Part shown: positions 63,301 through 64,000 of the stretch, in pieces
Numbering within the stretch: position 1 is the stretch's first letter
Layout of the letters: each line of letters begins with the position of its first letter
NCBI GenBank assembly: GCA_002491905.1
Contig: DKWV01000053.1
Coordinates: forward strand, 62,001 to 126,000
DNA: 64,000 nt
Direction: 5' to 3'
DNA from: Lachnospiraceae bacterium UBA7143
Lineage (GTDB): Bacteria; Bacillota; Clostridia; Lachnospirales; Lachnospiraceae
Made by a program: the position numbers and the translations under genes
The notes under the pieces: model-generated
What the model saw: the letters and a program-made list of their open reading frames with translations, nothing else
The model's database searches: none
Told to the model about the DNA's origin: nothing

Positions 63301-64000
63301 CTTTTGACTGACCTTGACGAAGGCGCGTTTAGTGACCAGCTCCAGGTATACGAGAAGTATCTTGTTACCTTACAGTCTAAATATGACGCCACCCTGTCCG
63401 AGATAAACGAATATAAACAGCTTATTGATGCAATAGACACCAATGATTTCCAGGCATCTATGGATCTGTTCCAGAAGGCAATGGACAACTACAAGGCTGC
63501 CGGTAATACAGAAATGGCTGACAGATTACAGTCTGTGCTTGACCTTCTCAATGAACGCGCTGTAGATGCGGATAACTGGGATGAGTATGCAGACCTGTGG
63601 CTGAATGAATGGGAACAGGCACTTGCAGAAGCAAAATCCGGGCTGATTGAGACGGCTGGTTCCATACAGGAAATCAACGATGCGCTCCGCGAGGTAAGAT
63701 TCTCAAATGTCACGGATGCACTGGAGGAACTGACAAGGGCAGGTAATGTCCTCTCTTCCATGTCAAATCTGATACAGGATACATGGCTGTATGAAGGCGA
63801 CGGACTTTCCGAGTATGGTAAGGCTAAGGTTGCACTGCTTGTATCACAGCTTGAGAATGCACAGGGAGCCGCAAATGAGTATCTGGAACTGGTAAAGAAG
63901 ATACAGGACAATGAAGATACGTATGCTTCCGATCAGGCTTATCAGGATGCGCTTGCAGAGGCGACACAGAACTATTATGATTCCCTCTCCAATGCGGCTG
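57364..64000 (+). CDS. Phage tail tape-measure protein, C-terminal exon (3' end outside the window)
   Basis: The frame is open for over 2200 codons to the window edge. It begins LGNFSNAINEYIKMGTLAG after the inserted element. A hydrophobic stretch (about 98-130) matches the pore-forming helix of tape-measure proteins. Residues about 800-1100 are Ser/Asp/Ala-rich and the last 1100 are coiled coil with Gln/Lys/Asp-rich repeats; one unit recurs 267 bases apart (61276 and 61543). Base composition drops to AT-rich between about 61200 and 62700, which suggests a mosaic gene. The ATG at 57364 is probably not a true start. Confidence 0.85.
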   Translation, partial: MQLQNLGNFSNAINEYIKMGTLAGNVEKTLSDSLKGLTTSQILAKVSTHKLTDELKLQLITEYASDAETYQTVTALNALSASETAATGTTAGLSAAFQGLASSLGISTAALGALIAGAAVISAAAVAYRQYKQHLEAVRQETAQAADVYKDSSSSVEEYASRYQSLHSALLAAKGDEEKTCQIKKQLLELQTELNDKFGDAYGTINLVTDAYKDQTDAIRAYNREAAQTFLNENAGGIEDAAEAMTRERHYNLSYTGVSSATGKGKALMEVAEKYAGQGVTALDESGDGSTFSLHLKSDAQSAYDTINAFASDLRAKAKELGDEHMFDDVLEISSSELNRAKSVIDDYGEIFTRSLIAEIASDDEKATVYNEALKAVEAYNNAVLNSKDPFSDKTVENAREKLAEIKDLINSDSGWDKYAPVTDSVFEQADTGLLDFNDRMQADTGMKKLAQDLDGMDRTDLSSLNPGENASFDRLKESAEDYGLQINDVIDTLVRLGYIQDEVQDAASTSKDWSPSIFHDDIIEDLEKQVKPVMSAIQNAWQDAYNSDGSFAVDPTKALDAVSSIKNAIDSINGNEALGIKIDTSSLENLSRVLTDTESGESKVEAAYSRIVDAVMNEFLPAMQGMDGSQFPIMQSFLESMGILNAEELMIQSLGYSYETYTAAKEAAANTGASLNADINETASLLETEGLMASDDAQQIMDYMLAKYAASGGSISVDDTIFQLAKEYGWLADLIDQWGLYYNTSKKGYGNTSGSKNLGIGNYTPVTATDTKRNAKVKSPKDSDIPSAGSRGSSAKSARTETDALSNLNSEMDKLQSSYKSLCDIRDTYNQNGKITVDQYQELTNMGFTFLSQLVDENGQLGLNASAFERLSQAKLQEMQIQMAKNAADTINGLKTEAAAVEYLTYANEQLRDAALGAAEAQLEAAVANANAQGGKRAEAAQQIYQGYQASKQMASKVDFSFTPSSSVSSPAATAEPADTKSSANPTDAYNKEKSLLEHMLAMDQISKSEYYERLMSLVKQYFEGDPEHQDQIWDVEESYHDYLESIKETYNWIEIFLDNLAKKANALIDKASKFITWSKKNAMINRAVKATDKQITGQTNAYAYYAEKARKVGLNNAYIDKIQNGTLTMEDMYNEGLSGKIEKYQEWYDKMVACSDAINELYDQERDLIKQKLDNVLDYYNDLDSYMSSIVSKMDSFISVMDDMGKRSSLTDLLEQFAAANEQIAHFQSQTTTTQKENEKNYFDSSKKVAAARKKDQEELIGSLTSEKEQAVTGVQNTGTYKKLLQDIAKAELAVEKQQATLNKIDPNRDKNGKQKEAAQKNLDQLQGKVDDLIAKRDDIAANVSANDVAEYSKLYDQQKKLLDKQETLRAKLLKDIKTAQLNVDKQKDILNKIDPNKDKTGKQKEAALKKLDQLTGKLNELQNKYDSGILLLSKNEITNLEKIQYQMLNIAGSRDNAIKSLEHELGLAKGEIHQKTDSQKIMYQINAVDKELKSSATYQKLMQDIAAQEEKIYKEQHKYDGKKVSNGQLAAQQKNLDKMNAQLDAYNEKKLQLEQNATADTVGEYAKVYDAWRKLQDQLDAGKVLSVAEYKNYNKYNDQLKQFAEERSSILKDLNIQLEKVLNPSENLDLNYSDIYKKLLKNIENTEKKIDRFSEKNDGKYDKEIERLNSKLAEYYDLWHELGENATVGTIDEYYELYQNKLKLEETISKLQYKMQQHGNLKPIDEAHLEKTIEKLEAVNNRLDELVQKKAEVEEQAKNPIGKIDIINREYEEAAEGIYKSYHDQIDNIDARMKTAKQYQDLLAKMQNLENIRDTKGLNASQEKTLKKYTEELEALEKGGTGDNIANYMKTWEQWYALQQKINDGKKLSTADAAKYDSLKSQLDAWNKEKQTQISDLIDLMNDDLEKLRETNAENIAEAEQEINSYYSKVYELAKQIAEYNINTLKEQLAYLDAYISYYKDLVSLYDQFSGDKLSRLLTDLDEGAFSDQLQVYEKYLVTLQSKYDATLSEINEYKQLIDAIDTNDFQASMDLFQKAMDNYKAAGNTEMADRLQSVLDLLNERAVDADNWDEYADLWLNEWEQALAEAKSGLIETAGSIQEINDALREVRFSNVTDALEELTRAGNVLSSMSNLIQDTWLYEGDGLSEYGKAKVALLVSQLENAQGAANEYLELVKKIQDNEDTYASDQAYQDALAEATQNYYDSLSNAA
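61276..61680 (+). repeat. About 267-bp internal repeat in the tape-measure gene
   Basis: 61276-61349 (NKIDPNRDKNGKQKEAAQKN) and 61543-61616 (NKIDPNKDKTGKQKEAALKK) are near-identical coding repeats 89 codons apart. A related unit lies in the fragment at 54530-54590. Confidence 0.65.

Overview
The window reads as the chromosome of a spore-forming member of the Clostridia, most likely a Lachnospiraceae gut bacterium. This is an inference from gene content: the forespore sigma factor SigG, a YlmC/YmxH sporulation protein, a DUF5688 protein, NADP-type glutamate dehydrogenase, DUF362 ferredoxin-like proteins, many BlaI/BlaR, LytTR and PadR regulators, and strong AGGAGG ribosome sites on both strands. 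No database search was possible.

Region by region. (1) 1-9400: the end of a glutamate synthase-like flavoprotein, a DUF362 iron-sulfur protein, an HD-GYP protein, an SOS-type Y-family polymerase with its YolD partner, a large helicase-nuclease and a lipoprotein. (2) 9400-21100: a BlaI/BlaR1 pair, a TrmB regulator with an ilvC-like gene, an acetyltransferase pseudogene, NYN and XRE proteins, a displaced blaI promoter/gene remnant, a frameshifted FIST sensor with a soluble chemoreceptor, and PadR and MarR operons with clear palindromic operators. (3) 21100-33000: a membrane chemoreceptor, a two-component/ABC transporter operon, an AgrC/AgrA-like pair, a ParE/Phd-type toxin-antitoxin pair, a frameshifted membrane protein and a type I toxin-antitoxin locus with an antisense RNA. 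(4) 33250-43970: core genes, including gdhA, tRNA-Arg, efp, aroQ-aroK-aroE-yqeG, nrdR, ylmC and sigG. (5) 43980-64000: a phage-derived accessory region.

Region 5 is the most interesting part. A sigma-70-like factor and a DUF262 protein point left, and a phage tail and lysis cassette points right. The intergenic space between them holds two LexA (SOS) boxes that fit the Gram-positive consensus. The first large rightward gene encodes an 882-residue protein that I align by eye to the two-barrel RNA polymerase family (eukaryotic RNA-dependent RNA polymerases, phage YonO), including a DxDGD metal motif. It is followed by an HU-like protein, a tail-tube-like protein, holin, lysozyme/C39 endolysin and a giant tape-measure gene that runs off the window. 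No integrase, terminase, portal or capsid gene is visible. This suggests either one edge of a large prophage or a DNA-damage-induced tail-like particle with its own transcription machinery.

Inside that region two further elements sit between or within structural genes. One is a type III toxin-antitoxin locus: three 43-nt RNA repeats, a leaky-type terminator and a ToxN/AbiQ-like gene. The other is a 1.4 kb group I intron-like insertion that splits the tape-measure gene and carries two antisense zinc-ribbon genes. A second intron-like 3' end, joined to a degraded tape-measure fragment, lies just upstream of the tape-measure gene.
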